Assembly: GCA_044508835.1 (NCBI GenBank)
Contig: JBIQHD010000039.1
Coordinates: 1-36,149 of the forward strand
Source of the DNA: JAKFDI01 sp044508835
GTDB lineage: Bacteria > Pseudomonadota > Gammaproteobacteria > Burkholderiales > Burkholderiaceae_C
Direction of reading: 5' to 3'
Length of the DNA: 36,149 nt
The notes under the pieces: model-generated
Told to the model about the DNA's origin: nothing
Seen by the model: the letters and a program-made list of their open reading frames with translations, nothing else
Databases searched by the model: none
Translations under genes and position numbers: made by a program
Shown here: piece by piece, positions 1 to 8,398 of the stretch
Numbering within the stretch: the stretch's first letter is position 1
Layout of the letters: every line of letters begins with the position of its first letter

Positions 1-28
1 ACCATCGTCAGCCGCCTATAGGCCTTGA

Positions 29-430
29 GCAAGATGGGGCGGCTGGACGCTCACGCTCGAGCGGTTGCCACAGGCGGAAGGCGAGTGGTTGGGCTGGCTT
101 GCGGCGCTGCCACAGCCTGACCTGCTCGACCTGCTGGGTCTGTGCGCGGCCAGCCTGGCGCTGGTACCAACAGGTCCCGCTCGCGCGGCCGACGGCCTGG
201 AACGCATGGCTGGCCTGGACATGCGGCAATGGTGGGAGCCGACACCCGAGGCCTTCCTGAACCACGTGTCGAAGGCGCAGATCGCGGAGGCGATGAAGGA
301 GGGCGGAGCCGGCTCGGAAGCATCGGCCGTCGCAGGCATGAAGAAGGGCGAGTTGGCGACGCTCGCTGCTGCCAGGCTGGCCGGTCGGGGATGGTTGCCG
401 AAGCCGCTGAAGGCAGTTGCCCGCGCGTAG
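29..430 (+). pseudogene. ParB-like partition protein, C-terminal remnant
   Basis: The frame reads a ParB C-terminal region as found on integrative elements: a leucine-rich stretch, a WWEPTPEAFLNHVSKAQI-type segment, an AGMKKGELA motif and a final GRGWLPKPL motif. Full ParB-like proteins of this type are several hundred residues long and carry a nuclease or DNA-binding part before this region. Here the frame is closed by a TGA at 26-28, so the visible piece is cut off from any upstream part in the same frame. It is therefore either a decayed gene with a premature stop or a truncated copy. The window edge prevents checking a frameshift further left. Family identification rests on remembered motifs; the broken state is seen directly. 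Confidence 0.6.
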
Positions 431-477
431 CCGGCGATGGCGGGCGCGCTTCGGCGCCTGCCCACGAGGGGAGCGAC

Positions 478-792
478 ATGATGTGGGTGATCTTTGCGCG
501 CGCGCCGTCGCCTGATGCCGTGGTTTGGCCGGGCCGGCGCGGGCTCGCACTCGTCGACGCCGTGGCTTGGCCCGCGGCGTGGGCGGCGTTCGTTCTTAGC
601 CTGCCGGTTTCGAGCGGCCTGGCGGGCCTCTTCGCGCTCGCACTATGTGCCGTGTCGGCAGTGACTCGCGTGCATCGAGCTGTGGCCCTCAACCACCGCT
701 ATCACTTCACGACGTGGCGCTGGGGGCGGCGGCTCGTCTTCGTCTTGGCGATAGGGTACGCGCTGAAACTGGCCGTCCTGCTCAGTGCGTGA
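478..792 (+). CDS. Small hydrophobic membrane protein of unknown function
   Basis: This 104-residue protein starts at tandem ATG codons (478 and 481) preceded by a GAGGGGAG-type ribosome site. It has two or three hydrophobic stretches (roughly residues 28-62 and 85-103), separated by a basic segment containing RVHRAVALNHRYH. It follows the ParB remnant by 47 bases and its last 11 bases overlap the end of the convergent alpA gene. I do not recognise a named family. Its place between a parB-like gene and alpA suggests part of the element's maintenance module, but that is inference. Confidence 0.6.
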   Translation: MMWVIFARAPSPDAVVWPGRRGLALVDAVAWPAAWAAFVLSLPVSSGLAGLFALALCAVSAVTRVHRAVALNHRYHFTTWRWGRRLVFVLAIGYALKLAVLLSA

Positions 793-1012
793 CGAACGGG
801 CGCGACTCGCTCCATCGGTCGAGGTCCGTTCGCCGCCACGCGACCGCGCGGCTGGCGATCCGGACGGGGCAGGGGAAGCGGTTGTCCGCGACCATGCGGT
901 AGATCGTGGACCGGCCCAGGCCCGTCAACTTCATGACGGCCGGCAGGCGCAGGAACAGCGATGGCGGGTCGCCGCCATCACGGCTGGCGATGGCTTGCAG
1001 GGAGCGCTCCAT
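782..1012 (-). CDS. AlpA-family DNA-binding regulator
   Basis: The 76-residue protein has the compact MerR/AlpA-like helix-turn-helix. LRLPAVMKLTGLGRSTIYRM is the recognition part, followed by RFPCPVRIASRAVAWRRTDLDRW, which matches the usual 'FPxPvrlg.raVaWreseVdaW' ending. AlpA proteins regulate integrase or excision genes of P4-like prophages and islands. The ATG has a GAGGGA ribosome site about 6 bases upstream. It probably controls excision of this element; the integrase is 6 kb to the right. Length is normal for the family. Confidence 0.85.
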   Translation of the reverse strand: MERSLQAIASRDGGDPPSLFLRLPAVMKLTGLGRSTIYRMVADNRFPCPVRIASRAVAWRRTDLDRWSESRPFVTH

Positions 1013-1386
1013 GGGTGTCCCTCGGGCTGGTCGATGGGATCACTGTAGGTCGAACACCGAAGACTTGGGGCGCTTCATTTGGTTGGAAATCTCGCCGTAG
1101 CTCCGCAGCTGCGCAGCAACGGCGAGGATCGACTGGCTGAAAGGCTGAAAGGAACTGACTGCGGTCGATCTCCGCTGACTGGATGAGTAGCCAGCTATTT
1201 CGAAAGCGGACATGGAAAGCCCCGCTGGACCTCTGAGACAAGACCGACACGGCGTGCGGGCGTGCGGGCGCGCGTGCCAGCGACGTCGACGTTTGCTCGA
1301 ACGGCCGCAGGATAGGTCGAACCCACCGCCTCCGCGCGTTGTACCGGTCAAGGGAGTTCGCGCGTCGCGCGCCACGGCCGCGGTAG
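1013..1386. other. Intergenic stretch with no supported gene
   Basis: This gap lies between alpA and the end of the ATPase gene. A 57-codon minus-strand reading frame (1040-1213, beginning MSAFEIAGYSS) exists, but it has no clear ribosome site or recognisable motif and is not called. The alpA promoter must lie here. I saw no convincing terminator for the ATPase gene. Confidence 0.4.
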
Positions 1387-4300
1387 CTAGCTGGGTATTG
1401 GGCTCACCAAGGGCCCTTCGGCGCCGATGGCTGAAAACCTATAGAACTTCGCCCCGTCCTTGAGATGTCGAAACTTCTGTCGCGCCAGCTGCAATAGCTT
1501 CTCGTCGCATGTAGAGATGACAAACTGGCGCGCGCCGTCTTGGGACTGCAGCAGGCCCGCGATCAGATCCAGAAGGGCGTACGTGTTCAGATCGTCAAAG
1601 TGCGTCACCGGGTCGTCCATCATGACCGATGAGAAGGCGGACCACGTTTGAGAGCTGCAGGCAGTGAGGAAGAGGCCAAGCACCAGCGTCTGTATCTGAG
1701 ATTGGCTGAAGTAGTCGACCGGCCTCAGCGCCTCACCATTGCGGACAACTCGAACTGAGATAGCTCCGCTTTTGCTCGAGACTTCCACGTCGTCGAATCC
1801 GTAGACGGGTCTCAATCGGCGCTGTATCACGGCTGTGCGGGGACCATAGTCGCGTGTGAACTGATCTGTCGCCGAACTTTGCTGCGCCGTGAGCAGTCGC
1901 GCGACAACCTCGAAGTACCTTGCCCATGGCTCGTGTTGAGCTCGTTCCTCCTTCACCTTCTCAATGGCGTCCTGGTGTTGGCGCAGATTTGTTCGAAGGC
2001 TCGCCAAGGCGGCGGCCGTCGTGGCTGCATCGAGCGCAACCTCCAGATTGGCGGCGCGGTCCTTGATTGTTGCAAGGCGAGCCGCACTCGCTGCATGCGC
2101 TGAGAGGAGGCTTGCGACAGCATCGTCGGACGACCCTGGCGTCAACCCGGCACGCGCCAACGATGCCTCGAGGTCGCTCAGTTCTGCTGTTGCGGCAACT
2201 CGCTGACGTTGGAGCTCCTCAAGGGCCTTCTTTGCAGCAACGGTCTCCTGCGTCTTGCGACCTAACTCAGACTTATGCATCTCCGCCTGCGCCTGTGCTT
2301 GCGCAACGGCAGCCTTTGCCGATTGCAGATCGTTGGCGCCTCGCTCGACCTCCGTGAGGAAGGCTTCTGGCTCGAACTCGAAACCGGCTCCGATGCGCCG
2401 AGGATCGTCGACGAGGCGGGCAATGGCCTTGACAACGCTGTCCAGCGCCTTCCTTGCTTCCTGCAACGTCGCGGTGTTGGCAGCAAGGTTGGTCTTGGCA
2501 TTCGTACTCGCGGCCAGAGCCATATCCTTCGCCTGCGCTCCGGTGCCGTGTTGATTGCTTAGAGCCGCAAGCGCGAGCTCCGCCTCTTGGATTACGGCGC
2601 TGAGGCTCCCTTCTGATAGCGCAGCTACAGCGGGAAGCACTACGCCCAGGCCGGCCGAGTCGACCGAAAACTGGGAAATCGCCAGCTCGAGGCGCTCTCG
2701 TTCCAAGCGAAGCGCGCCCTGGCGAGCCACGGTGTCGTCCAGTCGTCGCTGGTGCGCCGCAATCTGTTCGGCGATCCTCGCGGCTTCATTGCGCCTCTCG
2801 GCTAGGCGAGTCCGAGCCTGAGCAATCGGCCCGTCCTGACTTAGCCGTGCATCAATGCGGGCAAGAAGACCTTCGCTTGAGCCGTGATCCACGCCACAAA
2901 GCAAGCAAGTGCCGTCGGTGACGTGGCCGCGAAGTTGCGAGAGCAAAGACCTCACCTCCGTGATCGCCGCTTCCCTTGCAGCGACCTCGCTCTCCAAGCG
3001 AGCGACGTCGACCTGCGTCGGCGCCAACACTGCCTTTGCCTGGTCCAATAGCCCACGGACGCCGTTGACTGTGGCGATGCACTCGCGCTCGGCGTCGCCG
3101 ATGTCCTTCAAGCGCGCACTGGCGGCGACCATCGAGGGGAGCCTGCGCTGCAGCGCTTGAAGGGCTTGCAGGCGTGCGGAGATCGCGTTGACCTGCTGGG
3201 CCACCGCCGCTAACGTCTTCTCAGCAGACTGGAGAGCCGACGCAGCTAGCCCTTCCTCGTGACGCAGCTGCAAGTCTTGGCGGATACCAAAGTCAACCGC
3301 CCCTTTCAAGTCCTCCCTCTTCTGTACCAGGCTTTCGTACTCGGGGCGGTTTGCCGCCAGCCAAGCTAGTGAGTCACAGGTGCGCTGGACGGTGGTCTCT
3401 GCGCTGCGCGCATGCACCAGCGCGAGATTGGCTGCTCGAAGCACTTCCTCGGTTTGAACCCGACCAGCTTCGGCCGTCACAACTGCAGCCTGCTGAGCGG
3501 AGAGCCTGGTCTGCAGGGCAGTCAACTCGTTGGCGCGGGCTCTCGCACTTTGCAGATCGCCCATGGCCTTCGATAGGTTCGCACCTTGGCTGGCAAGAGC
3601 CGCAGCGCGCGATTCGAGTTGAGCGCGCCATCCACGCAGAGTCGAGACGTCCACAGCAATGTCGTCGACAGCGACTCCGACTTCGACCAGCTCGTCCCTT
3701 AGCGCCTTGAGCTCCGCCTCGATGGCTGTCGGATTGGCGTTCGTGGCCGCCAAACTCTCCAAGCGGGAGAGTTCTTCTTGTTCCTTCTCAACCAGCGCAC
3801 TCAGGCGAGCGAGTTCCTTCTCGGCACGCTCCATTGCACTCTTGATGAGGCCGAGCACTTCATTGGTCTTCTTGATGCCGCTGACGTAGTCTTCGAAGGC
3901 GAGCATGCGAGAGACAAGGTCTGAAGGCAGCGCGCTCGTAGCCTCGAAGTTCTGGATCAGCTCTTGACGCTCCTGGCTGAAGAGATGCGTGGCGCGGAAG
4001 AGCGAGATCAAATTCTCGACGCGGTCTGCGGCCTGTCCCTCGCCACCAGTGAGCCTGCTCAAGACGTCCTTTCGGTTGACCGTCTTTGAGCCCAGCTTGG
4101 CTTGCTTTGGATCTGAAAGGTCGCGAATGACTGTGTGCGTCTCATCTCCTTGCTGGAATGTCAGGCTAACCGTGCAGGGCTCCCCGTTGCTATCAAGGTG
4201 GCGCGCGGCTTTCTCAAGTGCCAGGTCAGTCGCAGTGGATGGCAATCTGCCTATGCCGCCCGTAACTGCGAAGTCAAGAGCATCGAAGAACGAGGTCTTG

Positions 4301-5025
4301 CCGAATCCGTTAGGCCCGTACAGAACCGTAATTGCCGATCCAAAGGCGAATGTCTTTATCTTGCGATAGGCACGGAAGTTCTGAATGGACAAGGACCGCA
4401 GGCTGACCGGACTGGATGCTCGCTCCTGCTTGTGCTCATGCGCGAGCTTGGGGTCAACCGGGACTGTTGCCTCCCCGAACCTGTTCGCAAGACACTCTGC
4501 AAGGATGCTTTGCGCGCTGCGCGCGTTTTGTACCACGAGGTAGCGCGCGAGTTCTGCACGCACGTTGGAACGCTGCAGGAGTGTCTGCGCCGATGGAGGG
4601 CGAAGCGGTGAGCCCTCAAGCGGCGCCAGCGGCAGGAATGGCAGTCGTAGCAGCGACGATGAAACGTCCTCTCCCAGGGCAACTATGAACTTGCGGCAGA
4701 AGTAAACATCGGACTCAACCGTCGAGCAAAACTCATCCGTCGGAGGCGTGTTGTGCGGGAGGCAGTAGACGAAGGAGACGTCCAACGCCTTCCACTGCTC
4801 ACCTCTGGACAGAAAGTGCTTCTTGAATCCGCTGTAGAGGTCTCGGTACGTCTCGTCGTTAGTGCCAAATGCGAACGCGGCGAGGACCTGGTTTATCTCC
4901 AGCAGCAGTAGCGGTGGGTGCCCGTCGGCAACATCGACTTGGGAAATGGTTGCGTCGGGCAAGGCATCGCCCAGTGCGCGTCGCACGCGCTGAAGAAGGT
5001 CGGGCTCAAGCAGCAAGGAGGGCAT
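1387..5025 (-). CDS. Rad50/SMC-like ATPase with extra N-terminal domain; putative defence component
   Basis: This 1212-residue protein carries an ABC-type ATPase split by a very long coiled coil. An N-terminal region of about 200 residues of unknown fold comes first. The ATPase begins near residue 208 (SLSIQNFRAY) with Walker A GPNGFGKTSF (237-246). Long heptad-rich arms surround a CLLCG hook (Cys707, Cys710) like the Rad50/SbcC zinc hook. The C-terminal lobe has a signature-like FSQSQIQTL, Walker B with DD at 1137-1138 and a D-loop HFDDLN. Where Rad50 proteins usually have histidine in the switch (STHD), this protein reads STCD. The ATG has a GGAG site and overlaps the end of the nitrilase-like gene by 20 bases, so the two are co-translated. 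A housekeeping SbcC is unlikely because no sbcD partner is present, an extra domain is fused and it sits in a mobile element. Confidence 0.85.
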   Translation of the reverse strand: MPSLLLEPDLLQRVRRALGDALPDATISQVDVADGHPPLLLLEINQVLAAFAFGTNDETYRDLYSGFKKHFLSRGEQWKALDVSFVYCLPHNTPPTDEFCSTVESDVYFCRKFIVALGEDVSSSLLRLPFLPLAPLEGSPLRPPSAQTLLQRSNVRAELARYLVVQNARSAQSILAECLANRFGEATVPVDPKLAHEHKQERASSPVSLRSLSIQNFRAYRKIKTFAFGSAITVLYGPNGFGKTSFFDALDFAVTGGIGRLPSTATDLALEKAARHLDSNGEPCTVSLTFQQGDETHTVIRDLSDPKQAKLGSKTVNRKDVLSRLTGGEGQAADRVENLISLFRATHLFSQERQELIQNFEATSALPSDLVSRMLAFEDYVSGIKKTNEVLGLIKSAMERAEKELARLSALVEKEQEELSRLESLAATNANPTAIEAELKALRDELVEVGVAVDDIAVDVSTLRGWRAQLESRAAALASQGANLSKAMGDLQSARARANELTALQTRLSAQQAAVVTAEAGRVQTEEVLRAANLALVHARSAETTVQRTCDSLAWLAANRPEYESLVQKREDLKGAVDFGIRQDLQLRHEEGLAASALQSAEKTLAAVAQQVNAISARLQALQALQRRLPSMVAASARLKDIGDAERECIATVNGVRGLLDQAKAVLAPTQVDVARLESEVAAREAAITEVRSLLSQLRGHVTDGTCLLCGVDHGSSEGLLARIDARLSQDGPIAQARTRLAERRNEAARIAEQIAAHQRRLDDTVARQGALRLERERLELAISQFSVDSAGLGVVLPAVAALSEGSLSAVIQEAELALAALSNQHGTGAQAKDMALAASTNAKTNLAANTATLQEARKALDSVVKAIARLVDDPRRIGAGFEFEPEAFLTEVERGANDLQSAKAAVAQAQAQAEMHKSELGRKTQETVAAKKALEELQRQRVAATAELSDLEASLARAGLTPGSSDDAVASLLSAHAASAARLATIKDRAANLEVALDAATTAAALASLRTNLRQHQDAIEKVKEERAQHEPWARYFEVVARLLTAQQSSATDQFTRDYGPRTAVIQRRLRPVYGFDDVEVSSKSGAISVRVVRNGEALRPVDYFSQSQIQTLVLGLFLTACSSQTWSAFSSVMMDDPVTHFDDLNTYALLDLIAGLLQSQDGARQFVISTCDEKLLQLARQKFRHLKDGAKFYRFSAIGAEGPLVSPIPS

Positions 5026-6799
5026 CTAGAGCTCCGATAAGGTCTTGCTCGATCTGCGCGCCTCTAAAGGCATCCAATAGAGTTTTGTACCCGACGTAGC
5101 GGACATTGCTGGTGGGATCGGTGAAGTTAACTTCACCTTCGTTCTCGGACGGAGTGTTTAGGAAGCTCTGCAGAGGTTGCGGCCATTCCGTGTTGTCCTC
5201 GTCGCGAGACACCAGAATGACGGGACTTCTTGACTGGGGTGGGTTGTCCCTGAGGTGCTTTGCGCACGCCTCGTGCGAGTCTGCTCGGATGGCCACAATG
5301 TCCATCGCCTTCTCGCCAAGAACCATCGTCGCATGCGCCGGATATCCGTGGATGGCCCCGAGTACGTTTGCGATCCCGAAAATCGTCAGCGTTTGCACAA
5401 CATGCTCGAGCGCCCTTGACTCCGAAGCGCCCCAGTCATCCGCGGTCTTCTCTCCAATCGTCGGGCAGGCCAGCTGGATGGCATTTTCAGTGGCTTGCGG
5501 CGAGATCGCACGCAAGGCACCCACAGTCGCCGTATGGACTACGGCTGCATTGGCTGTCAGTGCCTGGTGCGGATTCCGCGCAGCAAGTCCCTTCGTCTCG
5601 TCCAGGTCATCGTTGATCCACTTGATGCAAGCAGGAACGATCGCCGAAGGCGTTCGTCGATCGTCTTGGGCGCCCAGTGGGTATACGTAGGCTCGCGAGA
5701 GCGCGTGGGTCTTCCCGGCAGCACCTTGGATCAAGGACGCGGGGTTGGTCTGGAAGAAGGAATGGATGCAGGCGCCGCCCTCGCGAAACACAGCGTCGCG
5801 CAACTGCTCAAGCTGCCCACTTCCTCGCTGCTTCTGGCCTCCGTTGCCGTATGTTGGTGAGCACTTCGACTTAGTGAATTGCGCGCTCGAGGAGTGCACC
5901 ACCGAAGTCCCGCCGAATCTTTGAACACGCCCCGGTTTGACGCTCCCCGCGGAATTTGCCATGACTAAACACGCTCGGTCGCGTCGAACGTTCTGCCCAA
6001 TGTTCTGGTCAAAGAAGCCTTGAATCTGGGTCAGAAACGATGGATGCGATGGTTGCTCGTTGCACTGAACAACAAAGACCCAAGACAAGGACGTTTCCGC
6101 CTGGGCCGCCAACGCCCTCTGGCTAAGGTTGTCGACAACCCACCGCCAGACTCTGCGCCCACCGATGTCCGCCACCCAATCGAAGCACAGCAAGGAGCAA
6201 AACTGGTACGGAGAGACGTTGTTGTCGAAGAGTCCCTTGAAGACATACACGGACCGGCCCTGAAACATGGACATGTACTGCACTTCGCGTTCGATCCAGG
6301 CAGGGGCAATCTTGGGCTGAAGCCACCGCTCGACGGTGCCATCGGGGAACTTGATCCAGGTAACGCAGCAGTTCACCCACTCATGGCCTGCAATGCGGTC
6401 GAGGCTGTTGTTGATAGTGTCAAGATGGGTGGCAGGCTCTTGCGCAAGGGCGGTGAATTGGTCGCGCACTAGCCCATCCACGCCGCCGATCACGACTGTG
6501 CCCGTAGGCCACTGCGCGGTAGCAATTCTGTTGTTGACAAGCGCGATGCCTTCGAGGCCGGGGATGCTGCATTCGGGCAATATGGTGAAATGGGTCTTGG
6601 GCGCGCCGTGAGTGGCCGCCATTGAGACTTCGAGCGTTGCCTCAACGGCATCCATATGGCGCTGCTTCGAGGTCGGTACGGATGTGAACGGCTCTTGGGC
6701 AGTAAATTCCAAGAATGGCTGCGCTACGACCATGCCAACGCCGGCATAGGGAAACTGCATGCCGCGCTCAAAGAGATTCACCTCTACGGTGTGAACCAT
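5006..6799 (-). CDS. Nitrilase-superfamily (carbon-nitrogen hydrolase) protein, putative effector or sensor
   Basis: The start chosen is the ATG at 6799 (MVHTVEVNLF), which has a strong GGGGGAGG site 8 bases upstream; an in-frame GTG at 6829 would add 10 residues. The 597-residue protein shows the nitrilase Glu-Lys-Cys triad in order: Glu76 in FTILPECSIPG, Lys163 in WLQPKIAP and Cys205 in FCSLLCFDWV. The superfamily cleaves or transfers C-N bonds (amides, nitriles, glutamine in NAD synthetase). Residues from about 300 onward, including HATMVLGEKAMDIVAIRAD near the end, form a second region I do not recognise. It is the first gene of a two-gene operon with the Rad50-like ATPase. Nitrilase domains are known in phage defence fused to reverse transcriptase (DRT1), so a defence effector role is plausible, but substrate and function are unknown. 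The 291 bases between it and the integrase end show no gene. Confidence 0.75.
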   Translation of the reverse strand: MVHTVEVNLFERGMQFPYAGVGMVVAQPFLEFTAQEPFTSVPTSKQRHMDAVEATLEVSMAATHGAPKTHFTILPECSIPGLEGIALVNNRIATAQWPTGTVVIGGVDGLVRDQFTALAQEPATHLDTINNSLDRIAGHEWVNCCVTWIKFPDGTVERWLQPKIAPAWIEREVQYMSMFQGRSVYVFKGLFDNNVSPYQFCSLLCFDWVADIGGRRVWRWVVDNLSQRALAAQAETSLSWVFVVQCNEQPSHPSFLTQIQGFFDQNIGQNVRRDRACLVMANSAGSVKPGRVQRFGGTSVVHSSSAQFTKSKCSPTYGNGGQKQRGSGQLEQLRDAVFREGGACIHSFFQTNPASLIQGAAGKTHALSRAYVYPLGAQDDRRTPSAIVPACIKWINDDLDETKGLAARNPHQALTANAAVVHTATVGALRAISPQATENAIQLACPTIGEKTADDWGASESRALEHVVQTLTIFGIANVLGAIHGYPAHATMVLGEKAMDIVAIRADSHEACAKHLRDNPPQSRSPVILVSRDEDNTEWPQPLQSFLNTPSENEGEVNFTDPTSNVRYVGYKTLLDAFRGAQIEQDLIGALDALLAA

Positions 6800-7090
6800 C
6801 CAGTTTTCCTCCCCCATCATTTGTAACACGCATCAGCTGTGTGTGGTACCGCGGGAAGGCCCAACCGGCCTGCTCGCTGAGGGGTCTGAGGTGCGGAGTA
6901 GCGTATGGCTCTCGGTCGTCTGGGCTGCTGCGTCGCGCAGTGTCGCCTTCAGGCGGGTCAGACACAGAGCTTCATTGAGCCAGCTCCGAGTGGATGCTCT
7001 CGCTTCACCGCAGACGATCTCGCCCGCTTCGTGCGCGTAAGCACCTAGTGGGCCTCGGACGACACCTTCTCGCCTGCAGCGGGGCGCGAC

Positions 7091-8266
7091 CTACAAAGCG
7101 AGCTTCGCCAAAGCGCTTGCCGCGACCTCGCTCCGCAGGTGGCCGTAGTGGCGCTCGATCATCGCGACGCTGGTCCCCGATATCTGCGCCACCGTCAGCA
7201 GGTCCAGACCGTCGTGGACGAGATCGCTGATCACGCTGTGCCGCAGCGTATAGGCCGTGGTTCCGTCGGGCAGCTTGGCGCCGAGCACCGCGTCTTTGAC
7301 GGGCCCCTTCCAAGCGTCCTTGTTCCAAGCCTTGCCGTCTGCGCGCGCAAGTAGTGCCGCGGACGGCAACTTCCCTCGGCAAGCTTCCTCGAAGAACGCC
7401 GCAGTGACATCGGGCAGCTTGATGCGTCGGTCCTTGCCCGCCTTGTCCTGGCCGATCTTGAGTACCTTCAGGCGCTTGTCGAAGTCGCCCACCGTCAGCT
7501 TGGCCAGCGCGCCAGGCCGCAGGGGCAGCTGGCAAAGCCCGCGAAGGAACGCTGCCAGATCAGGCAGGGCCTTCTCGATGAACTTGAGTCGCTGGGCTCG
7601 GTCGAGGTAGAGCTCGCGCCGCCGGTCGGCGTTCTTGATCGGGCGGAGCTTGCTGCGCCATGCGAAGTCGCTGGTGACCAGCCCGTCCAGGAAGGCGAGG
7701 TTCAGCGCGGCCCGGAAGCAGGTCATGTCCCTGTTCAGGGTGCTTTCCGATCTCAGCTCACCGCGACGGCCACCGCTGCGCGTCGGCAATTCCTTCAGGG
7801 CCTTGCGCCACGCTTCGAGCTGCAACGGCGTCAACTTGGTCAGCTCGGTCGACGATAGCTTGGGGTTGTTCAAGACGTAGTTCTTGAATCGTGCTTCGGC
7901 GTCATTGGCTGCTCGGTCGGTCTTGTGCATGCGAAGGTGCTTGACGTATCGGGCACAGGCCTGCGCGACGGTGGCCCCGCCTGCCGCGCCTCCGCGCCCC
8001 AAGTGCTCGAACCAGGTTTGCGCGGCCTTCGATGCTGCGTCGAAGCGCTGGTGGTCGGGCAGGGCGCTGAAGTCGCCAAGGGACTCGTATCGCTGCTTCG
8101 TCGGGCCGGCTTCTTCATCCCGAGCGCGCGCAATCCAGACGCCGGCACCGTCGGCGGTCATCTTCCGGTAGCCGAGGTAGCAGCCGCGAAGCAGGCGGTG
8201 CCAGTACGGCTCGCGCCGTGGCTTCAGCTTGTCGCGGGACGCAACCGTGTCGATGCGGGTGGCCAT
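7091..8266 (-). CDS. Tyrosine recombinase (site-specific integrase)
   Basis: This is the 391-residue integrase of the element. An N-terminal arm-binding domain (about 25-100), a SAM-like core-binding domain (about 105-200) and a catalytic domain (about 215-385) can be seen. Catalytic residues are Arg250 (LPLRPGALAKL), Arg342 (YTLRHS) and the nucleophile Tyr374 (MIERHYGHL). The histidine of the usual HxxR box is replaced by Tyr, and GH by SG in ISGTSVAMIE, both common in this integrase group. The ATG at 8266 was chosen; a TTG at 8284 would add six residues (MENRGS) and lies directly beside a tandem repeat. The gene lies 133 bases from the tRNA-Val fragment, fitting an integrase that uses that tRNA as target. 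Confidence 0.93.
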   Translation of the reverse strand: MATRIDTVASRDKLKPRREPYWHRLLRGCYLGYRKMTADGAGVWIARARDEEAGPTKQRYESLGDFSALPDHQRFDAASKAAQTWFEHLGRGGAAGGATVAQACARYVKHLRMHKTDRAANDAEARFKNYVLNNPKLSSTELTKLTPLQLEAWRKALKELPTRSGGRRGELRSESTLNRDMTCFRAALNLAFLDGLVTSDFAWRSKLRPIKNADRRRELYLDRAQRLKFIEKALPDLAAFLRGLCQLPLRPGALAKLTVGDFDKRLKVLKIGQDKAGKDRRIKLPDVTAAFFEEACRGKLPSAALLARADGKAWNKDAWKGPVKDAVLGAKLPDGTTAYTLRHSVISDLVHDGLDLLTVAQISGTSVAMIERHYGHLRSEVAASALAKLAL

Positions 8267-8282
8267 GGAGCCCCGATTCTCC

Positions 8283-8304
8283 AAGTACGGAAAAAGTACG
8301 GAAA
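8283..8304. repeat. Two tandem 11-bp direct repeats beside the integrase start
   Basis: The unit AAGTACGGAAA occurs twice without a gap, at 8283-8293 and 8294-8304. It lies immediately upstream of the integrase start and about 95 bases from the tRNA fragment. This place fits arm-type integrase binding sites or an autoregulatory operator. A similar GTACGGAAA occurs at 8494-8502 beyond the tRNA fragment. Function is inferred only from position. Confidence 0.6.
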
Positions 8305-8398
8305 AACGGGGTGAATTCTAGGGGTTCTTCTGGGACCTCGAATGCCACTTTTCCCTCGTAAAGTTGCATCCCATGAGGTCCCAGAACAGCCCACTTTC

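Noticed and set aside
1040..1213. 57-codon minus-strand frame upstream of alpA
   Set aside because: No good ribosome site, no motif and ordinary composition; kept only as a note in the intergenic entry.
1387..5025. Housekeeping SbcC of the SbcCD nuclease
   Set aside because: There is no SbcD neighbour, the protein has an extra 200-residue N-terminal region, it overlaps a nitrilase-like gene and it lies inside a mobile element.
1387..6799. Classical Lamassu or DRT1 system
   Set aside because: No reverse transcriptase is present (DRT1), and the partner is not a recognised LmuA effector nor is an LmuC seen; a distant relation to Lamassu-type SMC systems remains possible.
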